Assembly: GCF_004684905.1 (NCBI RefSeq)
Contig: NZ_SRJC01000001.1
Span: 868,001 to 932,000 of the forward strand
Direction: 5' to 3'
Length of the DNA: 64,000 nucleotides
From: Halobacillus salinus
Lineage (GTDB): Bacteria; Bacillota; Bacilli; Bacillales; Halobacillaceae
Shown: positions 26,801 to 36,215 of the stretch, piece after piece
Layout of the letters: each line of letters starts with the position of its first letter
Position numbering within the stretch: position 1 is the stretch's first letter
Made by a program: the position numbers and the translations under genes
Notes under the pieces: model-generated
Told to the model about the DNA's origin: nothing
The model's input: the letters and a program-made list of their open reading frames with translations, nothing else
Databases searched by the model: none

Positions 26801-27175
26801 TTTGTTTTTGTTTCCTTCGATGACACGAAGGTGCGGAGCATTCATACGCTTGCGATTGCGTTTCGGATTAGCTGAAGGTTTAGAGGCCACCTTGGATAAT
26901 GGTGATTTCTTTATAGTTGGTGTCGGTTGTTTATATTTTTGTTTGGATTGCTTAACTGCTTGCTTGTATTTCTTCATTTCGTTTCCGCTACCGCCACTAA
27001 CCCCCCTGTTACGAAGGAATAGGAAGTAAATGGCCCCGTAAATAAGAACGGCTACACCGACCATCGTAATCATAGAGCCCAGAAATCCGGTCGTGTCTGT
27101 AATCAATTGGAAAGCAACGAAGAATGCGGCGAGAGCCATAAGCGTGTATATGATAGGAGTCATCCAGTTGCGCAT
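26777..27175 (-). CDS. yqhP: Membrane protein YqhP
   Basis: A 132-residue protein with two N-terminal hydrophobic segments (about residues 6-26 and 31-52) and a strongly basic Lys/Asn-rich cytoplasmic tail ending in APHLRVIEGN. This fits the YqhP family found in Bacillaceae. AAAGGGGGAAG precedes the ATG at 27175. Function is unknown. The stop codon sits within the shared terminator. Confidence 0.8.
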   Translation of the reverse strand: MRNWMTPIIYTLMALAAFFVAFQLITDTTGFLGSMITMVGVAVLIYGAIYFLFLRNRGVSGGSGNEMKKYKQAVKQSKQKYKQPTPTIKKSPLSKVASKPSANPKRNRKRMNAPHLRVIEGNKNKDKNRASF

Positions 27176-27510
27176 AGTTGTTCTTCCCCCTTTCTTCCAT
27201 TTTAATAAAAGGTTCTTACCATGTATATACCACTATTGGAGCCTTTTCTATCATCTTTCCAGCAAGTTCAATAGAGAAAATAATCACTACTTCTATTCTT
27301 TCCCTACTTAATCAATTTATGCATGGGGACTTGTAGATTTCGATATCTATAGCATCAATTCCTGCTTTGTTTATAATTTTTATATCCTATGTATCTTTAG
27401 CCCTTCTCGTTTGTCGATAAACCCAATAATGTGCAAGTCCTTGTTACTCTTCTTTTAAAGTGGGCATGAAAACATAGCCAATGGTAAAGGATAAAATAGA
27501 GGTGATTAAA
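27176..27510. other. Intergenic stretch between divergent yqhP and yqhR
   Basis: This 335-base AT-rich stretch should hold both promoters. I saw no convincing sigma-A pair, no hairpin with T-run and no known RNA motif in it. Confidence 0.5.
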
Positions 27511-28026
27511 GTGACAGACAAACCAAAAGAACAATATCAAAAAGAGTCTCCACAAACTGTTTTCACTAAAGCGTTGACGATTGGTTTCTCAGGCGGAATC
27601 TTATGGAGCGGAATCGGAGCGTTAACCTACTTCTTTCATTTCTCGGAAGTCTCAGCTGCTTCCTTTTTAATTAGATCTTACCTTCAGAATGACTGGAGTG
27701 GTACATGGCTTGCAGAGATCCTCGCCATTATTGGAGTAGGATTGCTATCACTTGTAACAGCTATGCTTTATTACTTTACATTAAAGCGCCAGAGTGGGAT
27801 ATGGCCTGGAGCGGTATTCGGAATCATCCTATGGGGACTGGTATTCGTTGTATTGACCCCTTTGTTTCCAGCTATCCCAAACTTCATGGAACTCACCAGT
27901 GATACGTGGGTGACAACAGGCTGTTTATTTATTTTATATGGAGTGTTTATAGGATATTCAATTTCTTATGAATTTCAGGAATTCAATCAGCCGTCGAATT
28001 CGTATTCAAAAGAGCAGGGAGTATGA
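27511..28026 (+). CDS. yqhR: Conserved membrane protein YqhR
   Basis: A 171-residue integral membrane protein with four hydrophobic segments (around residues 25-45, 68-90, 103-124 and 137-157). The start is GTG 27511 preceded by AGAGGTGATT; an upstream in-frame ATG at 27481 has no binding site. Its place before the dehydroquinase gene is as in B. subtilis. Function is unknown. Confidence 0.83.
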   Translation: MTDKPKEQYQKESPQTVFTKALTIGFSGGILWSGIGALTYFFHFSEVSAASFLIRSYLQNDWSGTWLAEILAIIGVGLLSLVTAMLYYFTLKRQSGIWPGAVFGIILWGLVFVVLTPLFPAIPNFMELTSDTWVTTGCLFILYGVFIGYSISYEFQEFNQPSNSYSKEQGV

Positions 28027-28072
28027 TAAACTAGCATAGTGTGACTTTTCCGTGATTGGTGGGGATGAACAA

Positions 28073-28534
28073 ATGGCAGCGAAACAGATATTTCTTTTGA
28101 ACGGGCCTAACTTGAACCTACTAGGTAAAAGGGAGCCGGATACTTATGGTCGAACGTGCTTGGAGGACGTTGTGCAACTCGTCGAGCAAACGGCCAAGGA
28201 ATATGGTTACGAGATCGCTCATTATCAATCTAATCACGAAGGGGATCTCGTCGACTATATACAAGAAGCTCAAGATAAGGCGGAGGGCATCGTTATTAAT
28301 CCTGCGGCCTATACACACACGAGTGTGGCCATTAGGGATGCGATCAGCGCCATTGAACTGCCTGTTATAGAAGTGCATATCTCAAATGTCCATAGACGAG
28401 AACCGTTTCGCCATGAGTCACTCTCTGCCCCCGTATGCGACGGGCAGATTGTCGGATTTGGGGTAGATGGCTATCGTTTAGCTACATTGGGACTAATAGA
28501 GAAGATTAAGGAAGGGAGAAGGAATAATGAATAA
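28073..28534 (+). CDS. aroQ: 3-Dehydroquinate dehydratase, type II
   Basis: Dehydrates 3-dehydroquinate to 3-dehydroshikimate. The 153-residue protein carries all type II motifs: NGPNLNLLGKREPDTYG with the catalytic tyrosine, QSNHEGDLVD, NPAAYTHTS and EVHISNVHRREPFRHES. ATG 28073 follows GGTGGGGATG. It is the YqhS orthologue. The stop lies eight bases inside the peptidase gene, so yqhR-aroQ-yqhT-efp likely form one unit. Confidence 0.95.
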   Translation: MAAKQIFLLNGPNLNLLGKREPDTYGRTCLEDVVQLVEQTAKEYGYEIAHYQSNHEGDLVDYIQEAQDKAEGIVINPAAYTHTSVAIRDAISAIELPVIEVHISNVHRREPFRHESLSAPVCDGQIVGFGVDGYRLATLGLIEKIKEGRRNNE

Positions 28535-29588
28535 ACTAGAAAACTTAAGAAAAGCGATTTCTGAAAATGGATTAGATGGGTTATTAGTAATGAGCTCTCA
28601 AAACAGAAGATACGTGTCAGGTTTTACTGGATCAGCAGGAGCACTTCTCATTACAGAAAGCGATGCGCTTTTGATTACTGACTTTCGCTATACAGAGCAA
28701 GCGAATGACCAAACAGACGGTTTCGAGGTCGTAACTCATAAGGTGCCTATGCCAGAAGAAGTAAACAATCAAGCAAAGCGACTGAACCTTGCGAAAGTCG
28801 GTTTTGAGAAAGATCATGTTACATATACAGCGTATGAACAATACGATAAAGCGCTTGATGCTGAATTAGTACCGACTGCTGGACTTATAGAAGAATTACG
28901 CTTGATTAAGACAGAGGATGAGATTAGTATATTAAAAGACGCCGTTAAAATAGCGGATGACGCCTTCGAACATATCCTTGGTTACATAAAGCCGGGAGTT
29001 AAAGAAATCGATGTTTCCAACGAGCTGGAGTTCTTCATGAGAAAAAAAGGAGCTACTTCATCTAGTTTTCCGATTATCGTAGCATCCGGGTATCGTTCTG
29101 CTTTGCCACACGGTGTAGCATCTGAGAAGGAAATCCAATCAGGTGAACTGGTGACACTTGACTTTGGAGCTGTTTACAAAGGATACTGCTCTGATATTAC
29201 GCGAACAGTAGCGGTCGGGGAAATTAGTGATGAATTGAAAGAAATTTATGATACTGTCTTACAAGCACAGTTAAAGGGTATGGAAGGACTAAAGGCTGGT
29301 ATTACAGGTGTAGAAGCGGACGCTTTGACTCGTGATTACATCAAAGAAAAAGGATACGGCGAATACTTTGGGCACTCAACCGGTCATGGTATCGGTCTTG
29401 ATGTTCATGAAGGGCCGGGTCTGTCTTTCCGTTCCGAGAAAACTCTTGAAGAAGGCATGGTTGTGACAGTTGAGCCAGGCATTTATGTCCCGAATGTTGG
29501 AGGCTGCCGCATTGAAGATGACGCCGTACTTACAAAAGACGGTAATGTGTGCTTAAGTAAGTCTTCTAAAGAACTTATCACACTGTAA
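28527..29588 (+). CDS. yqhT: Xaa-Pro peptidase, M24B family
   Basis: A 353-residue creatinase-fold metallopeptidase that removes N-terminal residues before proline. An N-terminal creatinase domain (to ~residue 125) is followed by the catalytic pita-bread domain with [13 protein letters not shown] (metal Asp), [17 protein letters not shown] (metal His) and TVEPGIY (metal Glu). It overlaps aroQ by eight bases and lies just before efp; a link with proline-related translation is suggestive only. Confidence 0.92.
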   Translation: MNKLENLRKAISENGLDGLLVMSSQNRRYVSGFTGSAGALLITESDALLITDFRYTEQANDQTDGFEVVTHKVPMPEEVNNQAKRLNLAKVGFEKDHVTYTAYEQYDKALDAELVPTAGLIEELRLIKTEDEISILKDAVKIADDAFEHILGYIKPGVKEIDVSNELEFFMRKKGATSSSFPIIVASGYRSALPHGVASEKEIQSGELVTLDFGAVYKGYCSDITRTVAVGEISDELKEIYDTVLQAQLKGMEGLKAGITGVEADALTRDYIKEKGYGEYFGHSTGHGIGLDVHEGPGLSFRSEKTLEEGMVVTVEPGIYVPNVGGCRIEDDAVLTKDGNVCLSKSSKELITL

Positions 29589-29608
29589 GAAATAAAGGAG
29601 GAAAACCT

Positions 29609-30166
29609 ATGGTTTCAGTAAACGATTTTAAAACAGGATTGACAATTGAAGTGGATGGTGACATCTGGCAAGTGATGGATTTCCAACACGTTAAACCAGG
29701 TAAAGGAGCAGCTTTCGTCCGCTCTAAACTACGTAACCTTCGTAACGGGAATATCCAGGAGAAAACATTCCGCGGCGGAGAGAAAGTAGAACGCGCCCAC
29801 ATTGAAAACCGTAAGATGCAGTATTTATATGCAAACGGTGATATGCACGCATTTATGGATATGGAAACGTATGACCAAGTGGAAATTCCAACAGCGGTTA
29901 TCCAAGAACAATTGAACTACCTTAAAGAGAATATGGAAGTTCAAATCCAGTCCTATCAAAGCGAAACGATCGGAGTAGAGCTGCCGAAGAACGTTGAACT
30001 TGAGGTTACGGAAACGGAACCTGGAATCAAAGGGGATACTGCGAGCGGTGGAACGAAGCCTGCTACTCTTGAAACAGGATTGATTGTACAAGTACCTTTC
30101 TTCATCAACCAAGGAGAAGTTCTTGTCATCAGCACGACGGACGGTAAATACGTTTCCCGTGCTTAA
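29609..30166 (+). CDS. efp: Translation elongation factor P
   Basis: A 185-residue three-domain EF-P that relieves ribosome stalling at polyproline. Lys32 at the tip of the first domain (KPGKGAAF) is the residue that carries 5-aminopentanol in B. subtilis. The C-terminal signature region [16 protein letters not shown] is present. AAAGGAGG precedes the ATG. A terminator follows at 30184. Confidence 0.96.
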   Translation: MVSVNDFKTGLTIEVDGDIWQVMDFQHVKPGKGAAFVRSKLRNLRNGNIQEKTFRGGEKVERAHIENRKMQYLYANGDMHAFMDMETYDQVEIPTAVIQEQLNYLKENMEVQIQSYQSETIGVELPKNVELEVTETEPGIKGDTASGGTKPATLETGLIVQVPFFINQGEVLVISTTDGKYVSRA

Positions 30167-30183
30167 ATAGAATAATGAAATAG

Positions 30184-30215
30184 TCAAGCCCTGCACACCT
30201 TTGTGCAGGGCTTTA
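30184..30215 (+). terminator. Terminator of efp
   Basis: AAGCCCTGCACA / TGTGCAGGGCTTTAATT hairpin. Confidence 0.85.
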
Positions 30216-30300
30216 ATTATGAGCAAATATTAAACATAGATCATTCTATAACCACTCTATCATTCATTAGAATTCTATCATCCTTTTCTAGTTACTTCTG

Positions 30301-30328
30301 TCATAAGCAGAGAAAGAGAACATACATA
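30301..30328 (+). promoter_or_regulatory. Candidate sigma-E promoter of the spoIIIA operon
   Basis: TCATAAG (30301-30307) and CATACATA (30321-30328) resemble the sigma-E elements KMATATT and CATACAHT at slightly short spacing (13 bp). It lies 31 bp before spoIIIAA, whose operon is sigma-E dependent in B. subtilis. Confidence 0.6.
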
Positions 30329-30358
30329 TGAAGTAAACCGAACAAAGGAGCTAGAGAG

Positions 30359-31339
30359 ATGAAAGAGATCATTCGGTTATTTCCAGAGCCATTTCTACCT
30401 ATTCTTAAACAACAGGTGGATTGGAGCAGCGTCCAGGAACTGAGGATTCGTGTCCAAAAACCAATCGAAATCTTAGACCGTCATGGTTATCGCTCGCTAG
30501 GAATGAATCGTCTGCGACCTGAAGACCTCTCCTACATGTTGAATCAAATCAGTCAATTCTCTCTCTATCGATTTAAGGATGAATTAAGAGAAGGATTTAT
30601 AACAGTCGAAGGTGGACATCGGGTCGGTCTTGCAGGAAAGGCGAATACCATTGATGAAGGAGTGGATACTCTAAAGCACATTTCCTTTATGAACATCCGT
30701 GTGGCAAGAGCGACAGTGGGACAAGCAGAGGAGTTGCTTCCTTATTTATATCAACAGGGAAGATGGTGCAGCACTCTATTGATCGGCCCCCCTCACTCTG
30801 GGAAAACGACGCTTCTGAGAGGTTTATCAAAGTCGATAGGCTCCTCTAATAAGATGCATGAAGCTGTAAAAGTTTCCGTTGTGGATGAGCGGTCGGAACT
30901 TGCTGCGAGCTTGAGGGGAATACCTCAACTTGATGTTGGAGAGCGCACCGATGTGATGGATGCATGTCCAAAGGCAGAAGGAATGATGATGATGATTAGG
31001 TCTATGTCTCCGGATGTATTGATTGTTGATGAGATTGGTAGTGAACAAGATGCTAAGGCCATAAATGAAGCGATGCTTACAGGAGTGGAAGTTATATGCA
31101 GTATTCATGGTGGAAGTCTCGAAAGCATCCAGAAGCGTCCTTCCGTTCAATCACTGATTGAAAGAAAAATTTTCGAGCGTTTTATTGTGCTAGAGCGAAT
31201 CCGTCCCGGTAGTACTGGGAATGCTGTGATTCTTAATGGAGATGGGGAAGAAATGGCGGTACACCGAGGGAGGTGGAGATCAGATGGAATGGATCGGAGC
31301 CGTAATCGTCTTGACAGTAACTACGTGGGCAGGTTTTGA
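30359..31339 (+). CDS. spoIIIAA: Stage III sporulation protein AA (secretion-type ATPase)
   Basis: A 326-residue mother-cell ATPase thought to power the SpoIIIA-SpoIIQ feeding channel. Walker A is GPPHSGKT at residues 143-150, with Walker B-like DVLIVDEIG and the downstream SIHGG. The last ~19 codons run past the start of spoIIIAB in a second frame, so the C-terminus (RNRLDSNYVGRF) is longer than in B. subtilis. AAAGGAGCTAGAG precedes the ATG. First gene of the eight-gene operon. Confidence 0.94.
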   Translation: MKEIIRLFPEPFLPILKQQVDWSSVQELRIRVQKPIEILDRHGYRSLGMNRLRPEDLSYMLNQISQFSLYRFKDELREGFITVEGGHRVGLAGKANTIDEGVDTLKHISFMNIRVARATVGQAEELLPYLYQQGRWCSTLLIGPPHSGKTTLLRGLSKSIGSSNKMHEAVKVSVVDERSELAASLRGIPQLDVGERTDVMDACPKAEGMMMMIRSMSPDVLIVDEIGSEQDAKAINEAMLTGVEVICSIHGGSLESIQKRPSVQSLIERKIFERFIVLERIRPGSTGNAVILNGDGEEMAVHRGRWRSDGMDRSRNRLDSNYVGRF

Positions 31340-31793
31340 TATTGCTTCTCGTTTCCAAAAAAGGCCAGGTCACATAAGGCAATGGAAGAATGCACTACAG
31401 ATGATTGAAGCAGAAATGGTATATGGACAGGCTTCACTTTGGGAAGTTTGTGAGAGTCTCTCCAGACATTTACCTAAACCAATCCATTTGTTCTTTCAAG
31501 GGGTAGTAGACACTGATGAACCCGTTCACGACTTCTCAACATTATGGTCTGCCCAACTGAAGAAGCATTGGCCTTGGAATTCGCTCGGTAAGAGTGAATG
31601 GGAAATTCTTGATCAATTCGGACGGACGCTCGGACAACATGATTTGGAGCAACAACAAAAGCAGATCCAATTGACTATTCACCACTTGGATCGTGAACTT
31701 CATGAGGCGATAGAAGCGGGTGATAAATATCAAAAAATGGCTCGTGGTATGGGAGTTCTCAGCGGGCTGCTTGTAATCATTTTGATTATCTAA
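31284..31793 (+). CDS. spoIIIAB: Stage III sporulation protein AB
   Basis: A 169-residue protein of the GspF-like SpoIIIAB family, with hydrophobic segments at both ends and a helical middle. It is part of the engulfment-stage channel complex. The start at 31284 follows GGGAGGTGGAG; the in-frame extension to 31236 has no such site. It overlaps spoIIIAA by 56 bases. Confidence 0.92.
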   Translation: MEWIGAVIVLTVTTWAGFDIASRFQKRPGHIRQWKNALQMIEAEMVYGQASLWEVCESLSRHLPKPIHLFFQGVVDTDEPVHDFSTLWSAQLKKHWPWNSLGKSEWEILDQFGRTLGQHDLEQQQKQIQLTIHHLDRELHEAIEAGDKYQKMARGMGVLSGLLVIILII

Positions 31794-31810
31794 AGGGGGA
31801 AGCGAGCATT

Positions 31811-32017
31811 GTGCTGCAGGATGCAACTGTTCTTTTTCAAATTGCCGGTATTGGGATAATTGTCGCCATGATCCATAGTATTTTGAAGCAGATGGGAAAA
31901 GAGGAAATCGCACAAGTCGTAACGTTGACAGGCTTCATCATTGTTCTGTTTATCGTCTTGTACCGACTCGCTGATTTATTTCAGCAAATAAAATCGGTGT
32001 TCCTATATCAAGGGTAG
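31811..32017 (+). CDS. spoIIIAC: Stage III sporulation protein AC
   Basis: A 68-residue membrane protein with two hydrophobic segments, exactly the family length, ending in KSVFLYQG. The start is GTG 31811 behind AAAGGGGGAAG. Forms the membrane core of the SpoIIIA channel with AD and AE. Confidence 0.93.
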   Translation: MLQDATVLFQIAGIGIIVAMIHSILKQMGKEEIAQVVTLTGFIIVLFIVLYRLADLFQQIKSVFLYQG

Positions 32018-32022
32018 GGCCA

Positions 32023-32421
32023 ATGGATATTATCCAAATTGTTTCCCTGGGGCTAGTGGCGGCATTGCTGATTATTTTATTGAAAGAACAAAAAGCATCT
32101 GTCGCCTTCTTGCTGCTTTTGTTTACCGTGATCATCATTTTTCTATCCATTCTAGATCAAGTAAGACACATATTTACATTGTTATCCTACATGGCTGAAC
32201 AGGCACAAGTAGAACCGGTGTACTTTAAGACAATCTTAAAGATAATAGGAATTGCTTATATTGCGGAGTTCGGCGCGCAGCTTATCCGAGACGCTGGTCT
32301 TGGTTCACTGGCATCCAAAGTGGAGTTAGCTGGGAAATTATTTATTCTCATGCTTGCGATTCCTATAGTTACCGCCGTCATCGAGACTATTCTGAACTTC
32401 ATACCTGGACAGTTAGGATAA
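32023..32421 (+). CDS. spoIIIAD: Stage III sporulation protein AD
   Basis: A 132-residue membrane protein with four hydrophobic segments, the usual SpoIIIAD size, containing the conserved IAYIAEFGAQLIRDAG stretch. It starts six bases after spoIIIAC ends. Member of the forespore-mother-cell channel. Confidence 0.93.
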   Translation: MDIIQIVSLGLVAALLIILLKEQKASVAFLLLLFTVIIIFLSILDQVRHIFTLLSYMAEQAQVEPVYFKTILKIIGIAYIAEFGAQLIRDAGLGSLASKVELAGKLFILMLAIPIVTAVIETILNFIPGQLG

Positions 32422-32437
32422 GATCGCGAGGTCATTC

Positions 32438-33601
32438 ATGAAACTATTACAGATTATAAGCTGTACGCTGTTTCTAATTGTTTGTTTTCCGATGATCGTC
32501 GCAGCAGAACCTTCGCAGGATGTCATGCCTTCCTTGTTAGATCATGTATCAACGGAGGAGTTAGATGCCAGTTGGAAGGAACTGAATGAAGAGTACGGAG
32601 AGTACATGCCTTCCTTTGACTTGAACAACTTCCGTGAGTTCATACAGAACGAGAGTGAGGTGAAGACGACCGATTGGTTCGATGGAATTCTGCGATTCTT
32701 ATTCCATGAACTGATGTTGAATGGGAAATTGCTTGCCTCTCTATTATTGCTCACCCTATTCAGCACTTTATTGCAGTCTGTCCAGTCATCTTTCGAAAAC
32801 ACAGCAGTCAGTCGTATTGCGTATTTAGTGGTGTACTTAGTCTTAATATCCCTTGCTCTCGAGAGCTTTCATCAAGTCATTGATTACACTCTGGACGCAA
32901 TCGATCGAATGAGTAGTTTCATGATCGGGCTCTTACCTTTATTACTGGGAATTATGGCATCTTTTAGTCACTTGATGTCCATTTCATTTTTCCACCCGAT
33001 CATTGTAGCGCTGGTGCAATCGAGTGGCTTGTTAGTTAAATACTTGCTGATTCCTCTCTTTGCATCATCTGCGCTGTTATTAGTAGTAGGTTCATTGAAC
33101 GAAACGTATAAAGTAGATCAACTAGCTGAATTGTTGCGTAAAACTGGAATTGCAGTCATGGGCATATTTTTAACGATTTTCCTTGGAGTTATTTCTGTAC
33201 AAGGGACCGTCACCGCTGTACAGGATGGGGTGACGATGAAAACTGCCCGTTTCGTTACGGGGAATTTCGTGCCAGTTGTGGGAAGGCTTTTTACCGACGC
33301 TACAGACACGATCCTAGGAGCCTCTCTCGTGTTGAAAAACACGCTTGGTCTTGCAGGGGTCGTCGTTCTTCTCGGGATTGCAATCTTTCCTGCTATAAAG
33401 GTCTTCGCTATCGCAATCATTTATAAGCTTGCAGCTGCTTTGTTACAGCCGCTTGGAGATGGGCCAGTAATCCAAGCGATGGACGTTGTCAGTCGTCACA
33501 TTATGTACGTATTTGCTGCCTTGTTGATGGTTTCTATGATGTTCTTTCTAGTGATTGTCATTATGGTAGCAGCCAGCAACATTACGATGATGGTCAGGTA
33601 A
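32438..33601 (+). CDS. spoIIIAE: Stage III sporulation protein AE
   Basis: A 387-residue polytopic membrane protein. An N-terminal signal sequence ending in VAAEP (about residues 1-25) leads to a hydrophilic stretch, then about seven hydrophobic segments. It is the largest membrane component of the SpoIIIA complex. The start is 16 bases after spoIIIAD ends. Confidence 0.93.
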   Translation: MKLLQIISCTLFLIVCFPMIVAAEPSQDVMPSLLDHVSTEELDASWKELNEEYGEYMPSFDLNNFREFIQNESEVKTTDWFDGILRFLFHELMLNGKLLASLLLLTLFSTLLQSVQSSFENTAVSRIAYLVVYLVLISLALESFHQVIDYTLDAIDRMSSFMIGLLPLLLGIMASFSHLMSISFFHPIIVALVQSSGLLVKYLLIPLFASSALLLVVGSLNETYKVDQLAELLRKTGIAVMGIFLTIFLGVISVQGTVTAVQDGVTMKTARFVTGNFVPVVGRLFTDATDTILGASLVLKNTLGLAGVVVLLGIAIFPAIKVFAIAIIYKLAAALLQPLGDGPVIQAMDVVSRHIMYVFAALLMVSMMFFLVIVIMVAASNITMMVR

Positions 33602-33616
33602 GGAGGAAGCGCGGGG

Positions 33617-34222
33617 ATGGAATGGTTTATTAATTGGATCACACAAATCGTTTTGTTTCTTCTATTAGCCATGGTGGCAGACACCTTGCTTCCATCAGGG
33701 TTGATGAAGCGGTATGCAAGGCTTGTCATGTCCATTCTGCTCTTATTGATATTCCTTGGTCCCTTGTTGAATGTCTTGAAGGTCGATCCGGAGCAGGTGA
33801 TGACAGTAGCAAGTGAGCAAATGAACAAAGAGGTCAATTCGTATGCCCTTGATGAAAATATCGAAAAAAAGAAAAGTGAAATACTCGAGGGACAAGATGC
33901 ATATAAATTAGAACAAGTAACCCAGTCCCTGAAGGCAGAATTAGAAGCACCATTAAAAGAAGAGCAGAATGTTACTTTGTTGAACGTAGAGTTGTCATTC
34001 CAGGACGACAAATACGACATGGAATCCTTGGACAAGCTGATGGTCACACTCAGTCATCAGCCTGTAGAGGACCATGTGAAAGAAGTGAAAATCTCCTTTG
34101 ACGACGACCACCCGGAACCAGTAACGACTCAGCAAACAGAAAAGCTCAGGTCATGGTTGTCGGATTATTTAGGGGTGGCAAGTGAACAAATCGAAATCCG
34201 CTGGGAGGAAGAGGATGTCTAA
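33617..34222 (+). CDS. spoIIIAF: Stage III sporulation protein AF
   Basis: A 201-residue protein with two N-terminal membrane segments (about residues 5-23 and 34-54) and an acidic ring-building-motif-type domain. AAGGAGGAAGCG precedes the ATG. It overlaps spoIIIAG by eight bases. Thought to form a ring in the intermembrane space. Confidence 0.91.
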   Translation: MEWFINWITQIVLFLLLAMVADTLLPSGLMKRYARLVMSILLLLIFLGPLLNVLKVDPEQVMTVASEQMNKEVNSYALDENIEKKKSEILEGQDAYKLEQVTQSLKAELEAPLKEEQNVTLLNVELSFQDDKYDMESLDKLMVTLSHQPVEDHVKEVKISFDDDHPEPVTTQQTEKLRSWLSDYLGVASEQIEIRWEEEDV

Positions 34223-34832
34223 ATGGTGGAATAAACTCATGCAGCCCCTGTCTTCTAAAGAGGGGCGGAAAATAAACAAGCCTAAATATTTCATCGGACT
34301 CGGCATTATTGGTGTTTTGATCATTTTAACTAGCAATTGGTTCCAGTCAGATCCTGCACCTGCCGTCCCGCCAAGCGACATGGAACAAACATCACAAACT
34401 AGTGACAGCAATGTGGGGGAAAGGACAGACTCCATCTCTCAACTGGAAAAGGAATACGAAAGTCAGTTGAAGCCCTTATTGGAAAACATTGATGGAGTAA
34501 GCGAGGTAGACATAATGATCAACCTGGCAGCAACACATGAAAAAGTGTATGACAAAAATTTAATCATAAGTAAGCAGACAACAAAGGAAACAGATAAGAA
34601 TGGAGGAGAAAGAGAAATTGAAGACTATTCGAGGGAACAGCAGTTAGTGCTTGTAAGGCAAGGGGATCGAGAAGTACCACTCCTGACAAAAACAGAAAAA
34701 CCAGACGTGAGTGGGGTGTTCGTAACAGCGAAAGGTGTAGACTCTATGGAAGTGAAAAGCTGGGTTGTAGAAGCCATATCAAGAGTGTTGGATGTTCCAA
34801 GTCATCGTGTATCCGTTTTGCCTAAACAATAA
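34215..34832 (+). CDS. spoIIIAG: Stage III sporulation protein AG
   Basis: A 205-residue protein with one membrane segment (about residues 25-43) and an extracytoplasmic ring-building domain related to EscJ/PrgK rings (LLENIDGVSEVDIMINL and the C-terminal VVEAISRVLDV stretch). ATG 34215 follows GGGAGGAAGAGG; an upstream in-frame ATG inside spoIIIAF lacks a site. Forms the large channel ring between mother cell and forespore. Confidence 0.92.
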   Translation: MSKWWNKLMQPLSSKEGRKINKPKYFIGLGIIGVLIILTSNWFQSDPAPAVPPSDMEQTSQTSDSNVGERTDSISQLEKEYESQLKPLLENIDGVSEVDIMINLAATHEKVYDKNLIISKQTTKETDKNGGEREIEDYSREQQLVLVRQGDREVPLLTKTEKPDVSGVFVTAKGVDSMEVKSWVVEAISRVLDVPSHRVSVLPKQ

Positions 34833-34845
34833 GGAGGTTTTTTGT

Positions 34846-35397
34846 ATGGTAAAGAAACAGACAGTTTGGCTGCTAACGATGTTGAGTTTGTTGATTGTGT
34901 TGAGTGTCTATTACATGACATCTCCGGACAATGGAGAAATGGCGTTCATTCAAGATGAAGACTGGAGCGAAATGACCGATGATGCTCAAAATGCTGAAGG
35001 GGTAGAAACTAGTGGCAATGATACTGTCATCTCGCAAGTGTCCACGGAAGAACTATTTGCTACCATCCGTTTAGAACAACAAAACAAGCGGGACCAACTT
35101 CAGGAGCAACTGTCTGAGATCGTCACGTCCAGTGACTTCACAGCAGAAGAGAAGAATGAAGCCCTAAATAGAATGGAAACTATAAAAGAGACCCAGTCGA
35201 AAGAATCGATCCTAGAAAATACGATTCGCGCTGGTGCATCTTATGAGGATGTCCTTGTTCGTGCAGAGGATGATACCATTTTTGTTACAGTCAAAGCGAA
35301 TGAATTGTCTAAAACAGAAACAAACGAAATCATCCAAATGGTTTCTGACGAATTCGGGAAGAAAGAAGTACAAGTTCAATTCCAACCAGAAAGCTAA
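34846..35397 (+). CDS. spoIIIAH: Stage III sporulation protein AH
   Basis: A 183-residue protein with one N-terminal membrane segment (about residues 7-24), an acidic linker and a C-terminal ring-building domain that binds forespore SpoIIQ in B. subtilis. AAGGAGG precedes ATG 34846. The linker is somewhat shorter than in the 218-residue B. subtilis protein. Last gene of the operon. Confidence 0.92.
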   Translation: MVKKQTVWLLTMLSLLIVLSVYYMTSPDNGEMAFIQDEDWSEMTDDAQNAEGVETSGNDTVISQVSTEELFATIRLEQQNKRDQLQEQLSEIVTSSDFTAEEKNEALNRMETIKETQSKESILENTIRAGASYEDVLVRAEDDTIFVTVKANELSKTETNEIIQMVSDEFGKKEVQVQFQPES

Positions 35398-35398
35398 T

Positions 35399-35437
35399 CG
35401 AGAGTCCTTCTGACAAAAGTCAGAGGGACTTTTTTGT
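35399..35437 (+). terminator. Terminator of the spoIIIA operon
   Basis: GAGTCCTTCTGAC / GTCAGAGGGACTTTTTTG with loop AAAA, one mismatch. Confidence 0.88.
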
Positions 35438-35604
35438 TTGTACAGTTACATTGAATATATGAGGGAGGATCAGACGCGGAATGTGTAATGGAATTAAGTG
35501 GACGGAATATAGTATAAAAATATTATATCAGGGTCAGGTTTTGTGCGGGAATATCCTGTTATGGACAGATTTTGCAAATTATAGTAGCGCTTACAAGGGG
35601 AAAG

Positions 35605-35633
35605 TTGCAGGCAAGTGGCATCTGTCGTAGAAT
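35605..35633 (+). promoter_or_regulatory. Sigma-A promoter of accBC
   Basis: TTGCAG (35605-35610), 17 bp, TAGAAT (35628-35633), about 60 bp before accB. The 160 bp upstream of it show nothing else recognisable. Confidence 0.6.
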
Positions 35634-35693
35634 ATTATCAGGAGTTATTAGTACCAGTTATAAAATCCACATTTACATAAAGGAGTGCCAGAG

Positions 35694-36197
35694 ATGCTAA
35701 AGGTACAAGAAATCAGAGAAATCATTAAGCTAATTGACGAATCAACCATTGACGAATTTTGTTATGAAACAGAAGGAACGAAAGTCTCTATGAAGAAAGA
35801 GAAAGGACAAGTTGTAACAGAGCCAGTTCAAATGGTTCAGCCTCAGCCGGTCCAAGAACAACAGCAGACTCCACAACCAGCTGCTCAACCTGTGAAAGAA
35901 GAAACAGCTCCATCACCTGAACCAAAGCAAGAACAGCCGAAAGATACTGCCGACTATGATAAAGAAATTACTTCTCCAATGGTAGGAACTTTCTATATGT
36001 CTCCATCACCTGATCAGCCTGCTTATGTGAAAGAAGGCGACCAAGTGAAAGAAGACAGCGTAGTTTGTATTGTAGAAGCAATGAAACTCTTCAACGAAAT
36101 CGAAGCGGAAGTATCGGGAGAGATTGTAGAGATCCTTGTAGAAGACGGGGAATTAGTAGAGTACGGCCAACCGTTATTCCGCGTAAAGTCTAAATAA
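35694..36197 (+). CDS. accB: Biotin carboxyl carrier protein of acetyl-CoA carboxylase
   Basis: A 167-residue BCCP. An N-terminal helical region is followed by a Gln/Pro/Glu-rich flexible linker (about residues 42-85) and the biotinyl domain with EAMKLFNEI, where Lys131 is biotinylated. AAAGGAGTG precedes ATG 35694. Carries CO2 from AccC to the AccAD transferase in the first step of fatty-acid synthesis. Confidence 0.95.
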   Translation: MLKVQEIREIIKLIDESTIDEFCYETEGTKVSMKKEKGQVVTEPVQMVQPQPVQEQQQTPQPAAQPVKEETAPSPEPKQEQPKDTADYDKEITSPMVGTFYMSPSPDQPAYVKEGDQVKEDSVVCIVEAMKLFNEIEAEVSGEIVEILVEDGELVEYGQPLFRVKSK

Positions 36198-36215
36198 CGG
36201 AAGGTGTTGAATACA

